NCBI RefSeq assembly: GCF_900119155.1
Contig: NZ_FPIR01000003.1
Location: 186,001 to 250,000 of the forward strand
Source: Ruminococcus sp. YE71
GTDB lineage: Bacteria; Bacillota; Clostridia; Oscillospirales; Ruminococcaceae
Reading direction: 5' to 3'
Length of the DNA stretch: 64,000 bases
Numbering within the stretch: the stretch's first letter is position 1; every line of letters starts with the position of its first letter. Of the stretch, positions 9,266 through 17,188 are shown one piece after another. A program made the position numbers and the translations under genes. A model generated the notes under the pieces. That model saw only the letters and a program-made list of their open reading frames with translations. It made no database searches and had not been told where the DNA came from.

Positions 9266-9565
9266 CTTTTGAAAAAGGGTCTTCCCCCAAGCCCCCTCAC
9301 TAAAACTTTTAATGCTTTTTGGCTTTTGGGAAATTCTTCTATAGGTAGTATTGATCGGGAAGAGCGGCGCTCTGCTCTTCAATAGTCTGTCCCTTGCCAA
9401 AAAGACGTTCATGAGAGCGTAACGCATCATTGAGCGTATTCATCAGATGACATCTCTTGAAATGTCAAGGGACTATCTTCCAAACCACAACAAACGAACG
9501 ACAAATTAAAAGTCTTTGGAATGGGGGGCGCCTTAGCTAAGGCGGGTTTCCCCCGGCTAAGACCC
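9266..9565. repeat. Interspersed palindromic repeat, copy with long core
   Basis: Contains all parts of the window's repeat family: CTTTTGAAAAAGGGTCTTCC at 9266, CTCACTAAAACTTTTAATG, the core 9393-9481 (CTTGCCAAAAAGACGTTCAT through to GGGACTATCTTCC), AAAAGTCTTTGGAATGGGGG, and CGCCTTAGCTAAGGCGGG near 9530. The core is about 95% identical, inverted, to 39690-39779. No coding capacity is apparent in 9211-9599. Confidence 0.8.
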
Positions 9566-9574
9566 GCACAAAAA

Positions 9575-9595
9575 AGCCCGGCTGCGCACCGGGCT
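9575..9595 (-). terminator. Terminator for the leftward redox cluster
   Basis: Minus strand: AGCCCGG, seven-base loop, CCGGGCT followed by TTTTTTG, five bases after the stop of the membrane-protein gene. Confidence 0.8.
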
Positions 9596-9599
9596 GGGG

Positions 9600-10247
9600 T
9601 CATTCGTTTTTGAGTTTGCCGAGGCCTGCTTCGTGGAGCATCAGTGCTCCCAGCAAATACAGTGCCTGAGCTGATGTGTTCAGGCATTGTGCTATCCAGT
9701 TCATTTTTGCCGAGTCGAAATCCTTCGACGAGAGGTAGCCCATGCCAAGGTACAGGAAGAACGAGATCACGAGCATTACTATCGCTTTAGTGCATTTCAG
9801 CTTCGACGCGTACTTGCACAGGGATGAGTACACCGCGCACATTCCCACAATGATCATGCACACCAGTGCGCCGTTCGGGATGATGGCGTATTCTTTACCG
9901 CTTTCTTCCGACTCCTGCCCGTCGGCGGCCGCCGATTTACTCGTCAGCCTGAGCGAGTACAGCAGAGCGATCCCCATCAGCAGGAAGCCCAGCGACTGGT
10001 TCACGAAAAACTGTCCCTTCATCCATGCGATGTTTTTGCCGCTGACCGCGTATATCAGCTTGTGCAGAGCCTTTGTCGTGCCTGCGCCCGTGATATACAG
10101 GAAGCCCCAGTAATACACCAGTTTGTCTGCCGTGTTCATCCTTTTGCTGAGATCCTTGCCTATCCTCAGCGACCCGAAAAAGAACAGTGCGACAGGAATA
10201 AAGTCTAACAGTGCCATCGGCACACTGAATCCGCTGTTTCCGTTCAT
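9600..10247 (-). CDS. Six-helix membrane protein of unknown family
   Basis: 215 aa from the ATG at 10247 (TTG 10259 is an alternative; the RBS is weak, GGGTG). Six hydrophobic segments: around SVPMALLDFIPVALFFFGSL, LVYYWGFLYITGAG, QSLGFLLMGIALLYSL, ALVCMIIVGMCAVY, IVMLVISFFLYLGMGYL and SAQALYLLGALML. A polar loop rich in acidic residues (DGQESEESGKE) sits between helices three and four. I do not recognise the family. It lies 34 bp downstream of the SDR gene, is followed by a terminator, and is probably the last gene of the leftward redox operon; a role in electron transfer is not shown by any motif. Confidence 0.7.
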   Translation of the reverse strand: MNGNSGFSVPMALLDFIPVALFFFGSLRIGKDLSKRMNTADKLVYYWGFLYITGAGTTKALHKLIYAVSGKNIAWMKGQFFVNQSLGFLLMGIALLYSLRLTSKSAAADGQESEESGKEYAIIPNGALVCMIIVGMCAVYSSLCKYASKLKCTKAIVMLVISFFLYLGMGYLSSKDFDSAKMNWIAQCLNTSAQALYLLGALMLHEAGLGKLKNE

Positions 10248-10281
10248 ATATACACCCAATGATTTTTTTGTGTCTGTCGTG

Positions 10282-11139
10282 TCAGTTCCCGAAATACTCC
10301 TTTATATACTCTGCGAACGAGCTTTCTCCCGTTTCATCCCTGCCCACAAGGTCGTGGGAGAGCGTCCATCTCGAAAAGAGGATGATGTCGTGCTTGCCTG
10401 CCTTCTTTATCTTCGGCAGTTCCGCCAGCACGCCGAACAGCCATGCGGGGGCATCCTTTATCACGCAGGGCTTGCCTGCCGCCTTGAAGCACATCCTCGC
10501 CATCTCTTCATAGGTGTAGGTCTCTTTTCCGCCGACCTCGTAGGTAACGTTCTTATCCTGCATATGGTCTACGATGAACTTTGCGAGATCGGGGCAGTCC
10601 ACAACGTTCGCCCTGACATCGTGATGACCTTTGAGAAGTCTCATCTCGCCCTTGTCGATATAGGGCTTGAACACCTTTGCGATGTCGTAGAAGTAGCCCG
10701 TCGGGCGGTAGATGACGTGATCGAGCTTGCCTCTTCTGAGCTTTTCCTCGGCGAGCGCCTTTGCGTGGAGCATCGGTATCTTTTCTGCGCCCTTTTTGGT
10801 GCAGGCGATGACCGAAACGTAGTTGAACTTCTTCACCCCTGCGTGGTATGCCTCTCTGTAGAGATACATATTGCCCTTGTAGTCGATATCGTAGTTGTTG
10901 AGAGTAGTGGAAGCGCCCGTCAGACCCATCGTGGTGATGACTATATCCGCGCCGTCGCATACGCCCCTGAGCGTTTCGGGCTTGACGGCGTTTATCGGCC
11001 TGAAGGTGTACCGACCCTCAAGACCGTTGTTTTCCTTCTCTTTCAGGTCAGCGGCTACCACCTCGTGACCCTCGGCTATAAGCGCTTTGAGTATCTCGAA
11101 GCCGAGATTTCCGAAAGCGCCCGCAAGTACGACTTTCAT
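10282..11139 (-). CDS. Atypical SDR, NAD(P)-binding (NmrA-like)
   Basis: 285 aa. N-terminal Rossmann motif GAFGNLGFEILKAL (residues 6-19) followed by the acidic/basic end of the second strand, VVAADLKE. The later IYRPTGYF and GGKETYTYEEMARM segments match atypical short-chain dehydrogenases that lack the YxxxK catalytic pair; several act as redox sensors or epimerases. Third gene of a leftward group with an EFR1 ferredoxin protein and a flavin-reductase-like protein, 24 bp after the latter. Substrate unknown; likely uses or senses NAD(P)H. Confidence 0.75.
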   Translation of the reverse strand: MKVVLAGAFGNLGFEILKALIAEGHEVVAADLKEKENNGLEGRYTFRPINAVKPETLRGVCDGADIVITTMGLTGASTTLNNYDIDYKGNMYLYREAYHAGVKKFNYVSVIACTKKGAEKIPMLHAKALAEEKLRRGKLDHVIYRPTGYFYDIAKVFKPYIDKGEMRLLKGHHDVRANVVDCPDLAKFIVDHMQDKNVTYEVGGKETYTYEEMARMCFKAAGKPCVIKDAPAWLFGVLAELPKIKKAGKHDIILFSRWTLSHDLVGRDETGESSFAEYIKEYFGN

Positions 11140-11163
11140 GTGTATTACCTCTTTCTGTACGGG

Positions 11164-12099
11164 TCATCTGCCCTTTTCCTTTGAGCGTTTGTCGTTTATT
11201 ATCTCCATTTCCTTAACGTCGATGAGCTTCACGCCGTTCTCATCCGCCCACTTGACACAGCCTTTGAGCACCGTCGGCAGGAATATCCTCGGCACGTTCA
11301 CGAGCTTTTCGAGCGCCGCGTCGGTGAACTTCACATCGGTCTGCAATCTCTTCGCCGCGTACCTGACCGAATCCACCGTCGTCTGTCTCTGGGGCAGAAG
11401 CTCGGGGAGCAGTCTCCTGTGTTTGTGATACCAGAAATTCTTCGAGTCCCTGTAGCCGTAATCGACGGGTATCGGCGGAAAATCCTTCGCGGTCACGCCG
11501 TTGACTATCGCGTCGTGGTACTTCGGCTTCATGAGTATCTTGTCTATCCTCAGCACGAAATGTGCGCCGTAGGGTGTGGTGATGCCGTTGAAATCGTGGT
11601 ATTTCTCCAGCTCGTAATGATCGGCGCCCTCGGGCAGGGGCTTGTCGTTCTCCGCCCCGTCGAGGGTATCGACCCACGTACATTCGACAGCCTGCACCGC
11701 TTCGCTGATGACCTGCGGATAAATGCCGTTTCTGTCCTCAGCCTTCCGCTCGCCGTCCTCGAAGTGGAATATGAAATCCTTCATCTTCTCGGCAGGGGTG
11801 TCCCCCGGCCAGCCGAGACGGACGCACTCCTTAAAGGTCTTTCGGTCGTCGGACATGAAGTTCAGCACGCACTTTTTGTGCTTGATGAGATTCTGCGCCG
11901 TGTTCGATGAGTTGCGGCATTCCAGCATGAATGCATAGTACTCCTTGCCCGCCACGTAGAAGGGCGCGAGCAGAGAATATGGGCCGCAGGTGGTGGTGCC
12001 GTCGTCGGTCAGGGTGCTGACGAGTACGACGGGCATCGGGAAAAACAGCGACGACTGATAAAAATTATCGACGGGACGCAATGACTTGAAGCCTGACAT
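11164..12099 (-). CDS. Flavin-reductase-like protein with extra C-terminal domain
   Basis: 311 aa. The first about 210 residues form a flavin-reductase-like split barrel (FFPMPVVLVSTLTDDG, GPYSLLAPF, SSNTAQNLIKHKKCVLNF), expected to bind FMN. The last 55 residues (FTDAALEKLVNVPRIFLPT through NGVKLIDVKEMEII) resemble the PCP_red domain named after a light-independent protochlorophyllide reductase subunit: the pattern is A..L..VP.F.......G...WA...G...I. Such fusion is unusual. Six bases separate it from the upstream EFR1 ferredoxin gene, so electrons may pass from that protein to the flavin. The domain match is by eye only. Confidence 0.7.
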   Translation of the reverse strand: MSGFKSLRPVDNFYQSSLFFPMPVVLVSTLTDDGTTTCGPYSLLAPFYVAGKEYYAFMLECRNSSNTAQNLIKHKKCVLNFMSDDRKTFKECVRLGWPGDTPAEKMKDFIFHFEDGERKAEDRNGIYPQVISEAVQAVECTWVDTLDGAENDKPLPEGADHYELEKYHDFNGITTPYGAHFVLRIDKILMKPKYHDAIVNGVTAKDFPPIPVDYGYRDSKNFWYHKHRRLLPELLPQRQTTVDSVRYAAKRLQTDVKFTDAALEKLVNVPRIFLPTVLKGCVKWADENGVKLIDVKEMEIINDKRSKEKGR

Positions 12100-12105
12100 C
12101 TGTGC

Positions 12106-12888
12106 TCAGCTCTCTTTCTTTTCCTGCTTCGGCAGGAATTTATTCGCGTGGTATTTCAGTTTGTTCTGTGTGATGTTGCCGTAATCTATCGCCTCGGTGG
12201 GGCAGCTGCATATGCACGCCATGCAGTGTGCGCAGGGGGACTCCCACACGGGGCGCTTGTTCACGAGGGTGATGTTGTTCAGGGGGCAGACCTTCACGCA
12301 TTTGCCGCATCCAACACACTTGTCGGAGGTGTGGAAGGGTGTACTGGGCTGCTGAGTCCTGACCCACAGCTTGACGAGCGGCACGGTCACAGCCTTTTCC
12401 GCAAGGAAGATGTGCCTTGACTTCAGCTGCTTTCTGTTTTTCACGGCGAGGGCTATCTTCTGCGCGGCGAGCTTTGCGGTCTCCAGCCGATAGAGAATGT
12501 CGCCGTCATCGCTGCCTGCGAAAAGATCGCTCGCAATATAGTTGTTCGGCATGACGATAAAGCGGCTGCCCATGTATATCATGTGCTTTTTCCACACTAT
12601 GGACTTTGCGAGTCCGCCCGATATTCCCGCGCTCGCGCCGCAGGTGAACACGAAGTAGACGCGCCTGTTCCCTGCCAGCTTCACCTTTTTGATGTAATCC
12701 ATAAAGAACAGCGGCATTTCGCTCACGTATACGGGACAGCAGATGACGAAGGGTCTGTTGGAGTATATCTCCGAATAGTCGTGTCTCTTTATCCTGTCCG
12801 TAAGGTCGAGCGATCTGTCGCCGAGTTTTTCCGCAATAGTCTCGGCTGCATATTTCGTATTTCCCGTAGCCGAAAAGTACAGTACCAT
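12106..12888 (-). CDS. EFR1-type protein: flavodoxin fused to 2[4Fe-4S] ferredoxin
   Basis: 260 aa from the ATG at 12888, preceded by AGGAGG. Residues 1-160 form a flavodoxin fold with the FMN phosphate loop YFSATGNTKYAAE and PVYVSEMPLFF. The C-terminal part has two [4Fe-4S] motifs, CVGCGKCVKVCP and CAHCMACICSCP. It is a cytoplasmic one/two-electron carrier. First gene of a leftward operon (EFR1, flavin reductase-like, SDR, membrane protein), with a consensus promoter at 12938-12966. The bilin-reductase-like gene lies just upstream. Physiological partner unknown. Confidence 0.88.
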   Translation of the reverse strand: MVLYFSATGNTKYAAETIAEKLGDRSLDLTDRIKRHDYSEIYSNRPFVICCPVYVSEMPLFFMDYIKKVKLAGNRRVYFVFTCGASAGISGGLAKSIVWKKHMIYMGSRFIVMPNNYIASDLFAGSDDGDILYRLETAKLAAQKIALAVKNRKQLKSRHIFLAEKAVTVPLVKLWVRTQQPSTPFHTSDKCVGCGKCVKVCPLNNITLVNKRPVWESPCAHCMACICSCPTEAIDYGNITQNKLKYHANKFLPKQEKKES

Positions 12889-12937
12889 CCCAAGTCCTCC
12901 TGTCCGATGTTGCAAAATTTATCAACACTATACCAAC

Positions 12938-12966
12938 ATTTTACACTATTTTACCGATTTTGTCAA
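12938..12966 (-). promoter_or_regulatory. Promoter of the EFR1 operon
   Basis: Minus strand TTGACA (12961-12966), 17-base spacer, TAAAAT (12938-12943). Flanked by similar AT-rich words CAAAATTTATCAA (12913-12925), GATTTTGTCAA (12956-12966) and CAAAATTTGTCAA (12977-12989), which may be a regulator's site. Confidence 0.75.
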
Positions 12967-12985
12967 CAGCAAATTACAAAATTTG

Positions 12986-13666
12986 TCAATTTTCACCGTC
13001 GGGCATGACGCATCTGACGAAAAATTCCTCCGCGCCCTTTTCACCGAAAACTTTTTTCAGCGTCGCCGAAGAGGGGTTGCCCTCATTTATCATCCGCGTG
13101 CGGAAAGCCAGCAGTCCGTCAAGGTTCGCCGCGTGCTTTTCCGCCGAAAACGCCGCCTTTTTGTACGCCCTCACGCTGTCTGCCGTCAGCTCCGCCGACA
13201 GCCGCCTGTCGCCGTTCGGGTCAAGGGACTTTATCAGCGAGTAATCCGAACGCTCGCCGATGTACCACGCAGGCTTCTCGCTGTATTCGGGCAGACCGCA
13301 GTACTTCTCATGCACCGCGGAAAGGAGCGGCTGTTCGGGCTTCCCCTCTGTGCAGTCGTAGTACTCGACGAACCCGAGACGCTTTTTCTTCATCGTCATG
13401 ATGTCGATGAGCAGGAACGGAACATCCGCGCACTCATACGGCATGAACGCCGAGGTCAGCAGCTGCATCCCGAAAGCGGTGTCGGCATACATGGTCATGA
13501 AGCCGCCGAAGCCCTTCACGCGGTACTGCTTCACCTCGAACCGCATCAGCTTCACGGTCTTCGGGTAGCAGAAGCTCCGATACTGTGCAGGGGTGACCTC
13601 GGTGCTGTCCGTCCCCGACGTGAACAGCTTTGTCACACCGTCTCTTATCTTCAAAAGTTCTGACAT
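12986..13666 (-). CDS. Protein resembling ferredoxin-dependent bilin reductases
   Basis: 226 aa without signal peptide or membrane segment. Reading by eye, the layout recalls the FDBR/PcyA superfamily: a basic substrate-approach strand (KLMRFEVKQYRVKGF), then a strand pair around ECADVPFLLIDIMT and GFVEYYDCT in the place of the family's dxPxfGxDxv and DxxP motifs, and a closing TLKKVFGEKGAEEFFVRCVM comparable to the final helix and F(G).eWaeryl..vlFd ending of those enzymes. This family is known mainly from phototrophs and plants. It is 97 bp upstream of a ferredoxin-type protein, the electron donor such enzymes need. Resemblance is weak and no function should be assumed without a profile search. 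Confidence 0.4.
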   Translation of the reverse strand: MSELLKIRDGVTKLFTSGTDSTEVTPAQYRSFCYPKTVKLMRFEVKQYRVKGFGGFMTMYADTAFGMQLLTSAFMPYECADVPFLLIDIMTMKKKRLGFVEYYDCTEGKPEQPLLSAVHEKYCGLPEYSEKPAWYIGERSDYSLIKSLDPNGDRRLSAELTADSVRAYKKAAFSAEKHAANLDGLLAFRTRMINEGNPSSATLKKVFGEKGAEEFFVRCVMPDGEN

Positions 13667-13869
13667 AAGGATGCTCCTTTCCGCCGACGCTATATCATAA
13701 TCATATATTTATTTTATCATATTCTTTCGTATTTGTATGTATTTTTTTGAGATAGTCCGATTAACAATCTATTTCCATTCAGCGTTTTTTTGGTGTATAA
13801 TTATATATATTTAATATATTTCCCTCGATATAACACAGTATACCGCCGCATCCGCCCTTTTTTTGCAAG

Positions 13870-14030
13870 GTGCAAGCCACTCAACAGAAGAATCTCAAAC
13901 TCCCCCGCCAACACCATCTGCAAAAGAACACCACCCCTTGCCAAAAAGTATCAAAAGTCTTTGGAAAGGGATCCGGGGGAGAACCTTTTTTCAGAAAGGT
14001 TTCCCACGGGAAATCTCCGCACTCTGTAGC
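13870..14030. repeat. Interspersed palindromic repeat, partial copy
   Basis: CCTTGCCAAAAAGTATCAAAAGT, CTTTGGAAAGGGATCCGGGGG, AGAACCTTTTTTCAGAAAGGTTTCC at 13937-14005 are the family's parts. The remaining 13667-13869 is very AT-rich and holds nothing else I can identify. Confidence 0.65.
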
Positions 14031-14050
14031 CGTTTATGCCAAAAAAATCC

Positions 14051-14079
14051 TTGCAATTTCAGTCATAATGTTGTATAAT
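14051..14079 (+). promoter_or_regulatory. Promoter of the 1015-aa protein/aro cluster
   Basis: TTGCAA (14051-14056), 17-base spacer, TATAAT (14074-14079). Confidence 0.7.
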
Positions 14080-14119
14080 AGTATATGAATGTAAATTTGC
14101 GGGAAAGCGGTGAAGGAAA

Positions 14120-17100
14120 GTGGCTCAGAATTATTACACCCTGCTCAAGCTGAACGTGGACACGTTCGTGAGCGACCCTGCGGAGCTGGGGAACAGGCTC
14201 GAAGCGATGAAGCAGGAATGGAACAGGTCGAACAACACCGACATCCGCTCGTATGTCTCGACATACTACTCGAGCGGCGTGGTGAAAGAAGCGTTCAGCG
14301 ACCCTGCGAGATGGAGGAGCATTTACGAACAGGCAAAAGCCGAGACCGACGACGCTGTTGCCAACTACCTCATGCTCTCCTCGGGCAAGGGCTTCCTCTA
14401 CGAAAAAGAGATAAAAGCCATCGCAAGCAACAAGGACGTCTGCGCGACCGCCGACTACGTAAGGCGCATAGCCGCCGCGCAGGGCATCGAGGTGCGTTCG
14501 GACGAGGGCAGGTCGGCACAGCCGAAGGCGAAGAAAGCCTCGGCAAAGCTCGCCGACTACGAGCCCGAATCGAAGGTCGCGTTCAACGCGGCGATGAAAC
14601 AGTGCGAGAAAGTCCGCTGCACCGACATCTACGACTTTCTGCGGAAGTACGCCGAACTCGCGGGCATCAGCACGCGGACGGTGTTCAGCATCGACACGCC
14701 GCCTAACCTCTGCGCTAACGCCGCGGAAGAGATACTCTCCGCATGGAAGAGCAAGAAAGAGAACGACGAAAAATCCGCGATAGACACCATCTGCACCGTA
14801 GTCAAGAAATTCGGCGTCGAGGGCGACAAGCACTCGCAGGTCAACTACAACAAACAGCTCATCTACACCCGACTCAAATCCGTGCTGGACAGGCTGTGGC
14901 AGGCGATGTCCAAGGCCGACGAGAACGAACGCATACTCAGCGGCGAGGCTCAGATGAAGCTGGTGAGCGACCTTGCCGCCGTCATCGACGACCGCGATAA
15001 GGCCGAGTCGATACTCGATGAGTTTTGCAGGGAAAAGAAGATACACAAGGAAATGACGGCGATAGCCGACCGCGCTTACTGCCCCTTCTGCTCCAACGTG
15101 TTTGAAAAGCCCGGCGGAAAGCTGCCCGACAGCTGCCCCATCTGCCGACGCAGCTTCATCATGACCTGCCCGAAATGCGGCAAGAGGGTCAACTACGCAA
15201 GCGGCGACACCTGCTGCGGCTTCGACTTCAAGATATACGGCAAGCTGTCGAGGATGTGCGAGGAAGCGTCGGGGTTCGTCAATACCCTGAGCTTCGGCTA
15301 CGCCGAGCTGCTGCTCGCGGACGTCGAGAAACAGTGGCGCGGTTTCCCCGAAGCCGCCCCCGTCAGGGAGACCCTCAGGCAGAAAAAAGACCTGGTGGGA
15401 AAAATGGTGGGTTCGCTGGACGGACACATCGCTTCGAGGGAATTCTACGCCGCAAAGTCGGAGTACGAACGCATCTGCAAAGCAGTCCCCGGCTACAGCG
15501 ACGCTTCCCTCGAAATGAGGATAAGAACCGCAGTCTCCGAAGCGGACAAGCTGTTCGCTCAGTGCCGCAGTGAGACGGACACGGGCAGGAAACTCCGCCT
15601 GCTCATCAGCATCAAGCAGATAGCCGCCGACTGCCCCGGAGTCGATAACGCCCTCGGCAACATCCCGCCGAGCGCGGTGACGAGCTTCGAGATCGGCGCC
15701 GAGCTGAATTCGGGCTGTGTGAACCTGCGCTGGAGCTCACCCGACCCCGACGGCACAGTCGAGTTCGAGGTGCGCAGAAAGGCGTTCAGCCGACCCGTCA
15801 GCAGTGAGGACGGCGAGTTCATCACACGCACCACCGAGAAAGGCTTCTCGGACAAGACCGTGAAAGAGGGCATGGCGTACTACTACTCGGTGTTCGCGAT
15901 GCGCGGCAGGGCAAAGTCGAAGGCGGCTGTCTCGGCTGAGCCCGCGGTCATATTCCCGACCCTCAAAGGCACCCCCGAGGTCGCCTGCGACGAGACCATG
16001 ATAGAGGTCAGCTGGAAAGCCGATGCAGGCAAGATGACCGCTGAAGTCTTCCGCAGTGAGAACCCCATGATAAAGCGCTACGGCGACGGCGTGAAACTGC
16101 GAGGATGCGGCGTGAACGGCTTTGCGGACACGGGTCTCGCACTGGGTCAGAAGTATTTTTACAACCTGTTTTTCAGGATAGACCTTGAGGGCAGGAACTA
16201 CATATCACAGCCCATCTTCATTAGCGGCGAAACGGTGCGCAGGGGCAAGCCCGTCACCATCTCCGCAAAGGAGAAAGAGGGCGCAAAGGGTCGCTTCGTG
16301 CTGACCATCGAGGAGGGCATAGAGTTCGCTCCGCAGGTGCAGTTCTACTCCTCGGAGTCAAACAGCATCATGAGCGGCACGCCCACACAGGTCGGACAGC
16401 TTACGGGCGGCTTCGGCATGAAGAGACTGGGCGTAGTGCCAACAGGCACGGGAACGTTCGAGTTCAGCATCCGCGAGGGTGAGAGCTTCTACGTCTACCC
16501 CGTGACCGTCAGCGGAAGCAACGCCGTTATAGGCGGCGCGGTGTATGCCGAGAATTTCAAGCAGGTCGCCGTCCGCTCCATGCGCACCGACGGCGTGAAC
16601 CTTAACATCGAGCTGGAAGAGTGGGTCAAGGGACAGGAAATGATGTACGTCTGCTGGAGACACGACGGCTACCCCACCGAGGTCGGTCAGCAGGGCAACT
16701 CAAAGACCGCGGTCAACAGGCTGAGCTATCAGTCGGGTGGCATCGTCATCCCGAACATCGAGCAGAAGGACTACTACATCACGGGCTTTGTAAGGACTTC
16801 GGGAGAGGAACGCCCCGTTTTCAGGACGGTGTTCGGGAACAGGAAGAAGATAGACATCTCCTACGGGTTCTCGTACTCGGGGCTCTTCTCGAAACAGCTG
16901 AAGATAACGTTCACCATGAGCGAGCCCGCTCCCCTGCCCGAGATGTCCCTGAGGACGATGATGGGCGCGGTACCGATGTTCGAGGGTTCGGGCGCAGAGC
17001 TCTGCGTGATACCGCCCGTCAGCGAGGAAAAGAAGGAACACGTATACATTCTCAGCGGCAAGCTGAACAAGAACCTGCACGGAAAGCTGTTCCTGCGCAG

Positions 17101-17167
17101 CGCCGCCGACAAGAACGCCTATCAGCTGATGCTCGCACACGGCGAGAGCAACAAGCTGACCGACTGA
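14120..17167 (+). CDS. Large cytoplasmic protein with zinc ribbon and FN3-like domains
   Basis: 1015 aa from a GTG at 14120 (GTGAAGGAAA precedes it). No signal peptide or membrane helix. Residues 1-75 (QNYYTLLKLNVDTF, LSDP-like AFSDPARWRSIYEQAK) recall the J-like N-terminal domain seen in some Clostridia zinc-ribbon proteins. Cysteine pairs at about 320-323 (CPFC), 338-341 (CPIC), 349-352 (CPKC) and 364-365 (CC) form zinc ribbons. Residues about 519-610 are an FN3-like beta domain (FEIGAELNSGCVNLRWSSPD, YYSVFAM), followed by further beta-rich repeats to the end. Overall a scaffold-like protein; function unknown. It sits 21 bp before aroB, so the genes may be cotranscribed, with no obvious functional reason. 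Confidence 0.65.
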   Translation: MAQNYYTLLKLNVDTFVSDPAELGNRLEAMKQEWNRSNNTDIRSYVSTYYSSGVVKEAFSDPARWRSIYEQAKAETDDAVANYLMLSSGKGFLYEKEIKAIASNKDVCATADYVRRIAAAQGIEVRSDEGRSAQPKAKKASAKLADYEPESKVAFNAAMKQCEKVRCTDIYDFLRKYAELAGISTRTVFSIDTPPNLCANAAEEILSAWKSKKENDEKSAIDTICTVVKKFGVEGDKHSQVNYNKQLIYTRLKSVLDRLWQAMSKADENERILSGEAQMKLVSDLAAVIDDRDKAESILDEFCREKKIHKEMTAIADRAYCPFCSNVFEKPGGKLPDSCPICRRSFIMTCPKCGKRVNYASGDTCCGFDFKIYGKLSRMCEEASGFVNTLSFGYAELLLADVEKQWRGFPEAAPVRETLRQKKDLVGKMVGSLDGHIASREFYAAKSEYERICKAVPGYSDASLEMRIRTAVSEADKLFAQCRSETDTGRKLRLLISIKQIAADCPGVDNALGNIPPSAVTSFEIGAELNSGCVNLRWSSPDPDGTVEFEVRRKAFSRPVSSEDGEFITRTTEKGFSDKTVKEGMAYYYSVFAMRGRAKSKAAVSAEPAVIFPTLKGTPEVACDETMIEVSWKADAGKMTAEVFRSENPMIKRYGDGVKLRGCGVNGFADTGLALGQKYFYNLFFRIDLEGRNYISQPIFISGETVRRGKPVTISAKEKEGAKGRFVLTIEEGIEFAPQVQFYSSESNSIMSGTPTQVGQLTGGFGMKRLGVVPTGTGTFEFSIREGESFYVYPVTVSGSNAVIGGAVYAENFKQVAVRSMRTDGVNLNIELEEWVKGQEMMYVCWRHDGYPTEVGQQGNSKTAVNRLSYQSGGIVIPNIEQKDYYITGFVRTSGEERPVFRTVFGNRKKIDISYGFSYSGLFSKQLKITFTMSEPAPLPEMSLRTMMGAVPMFEGSGAELCVIPPVSEEKKEHVYILSGKLNKNLHGKLFLRSAADKNAYQLMLAHGESNKLTD

Positions 17168-17188
17168 CCGAGACGAAAGGATTGTAAA

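Noticed and set aside
14063-15427. Minus-strand ORF of 454 codons
   Set aside because: Shadow of the 1015-aa gene; no family features.
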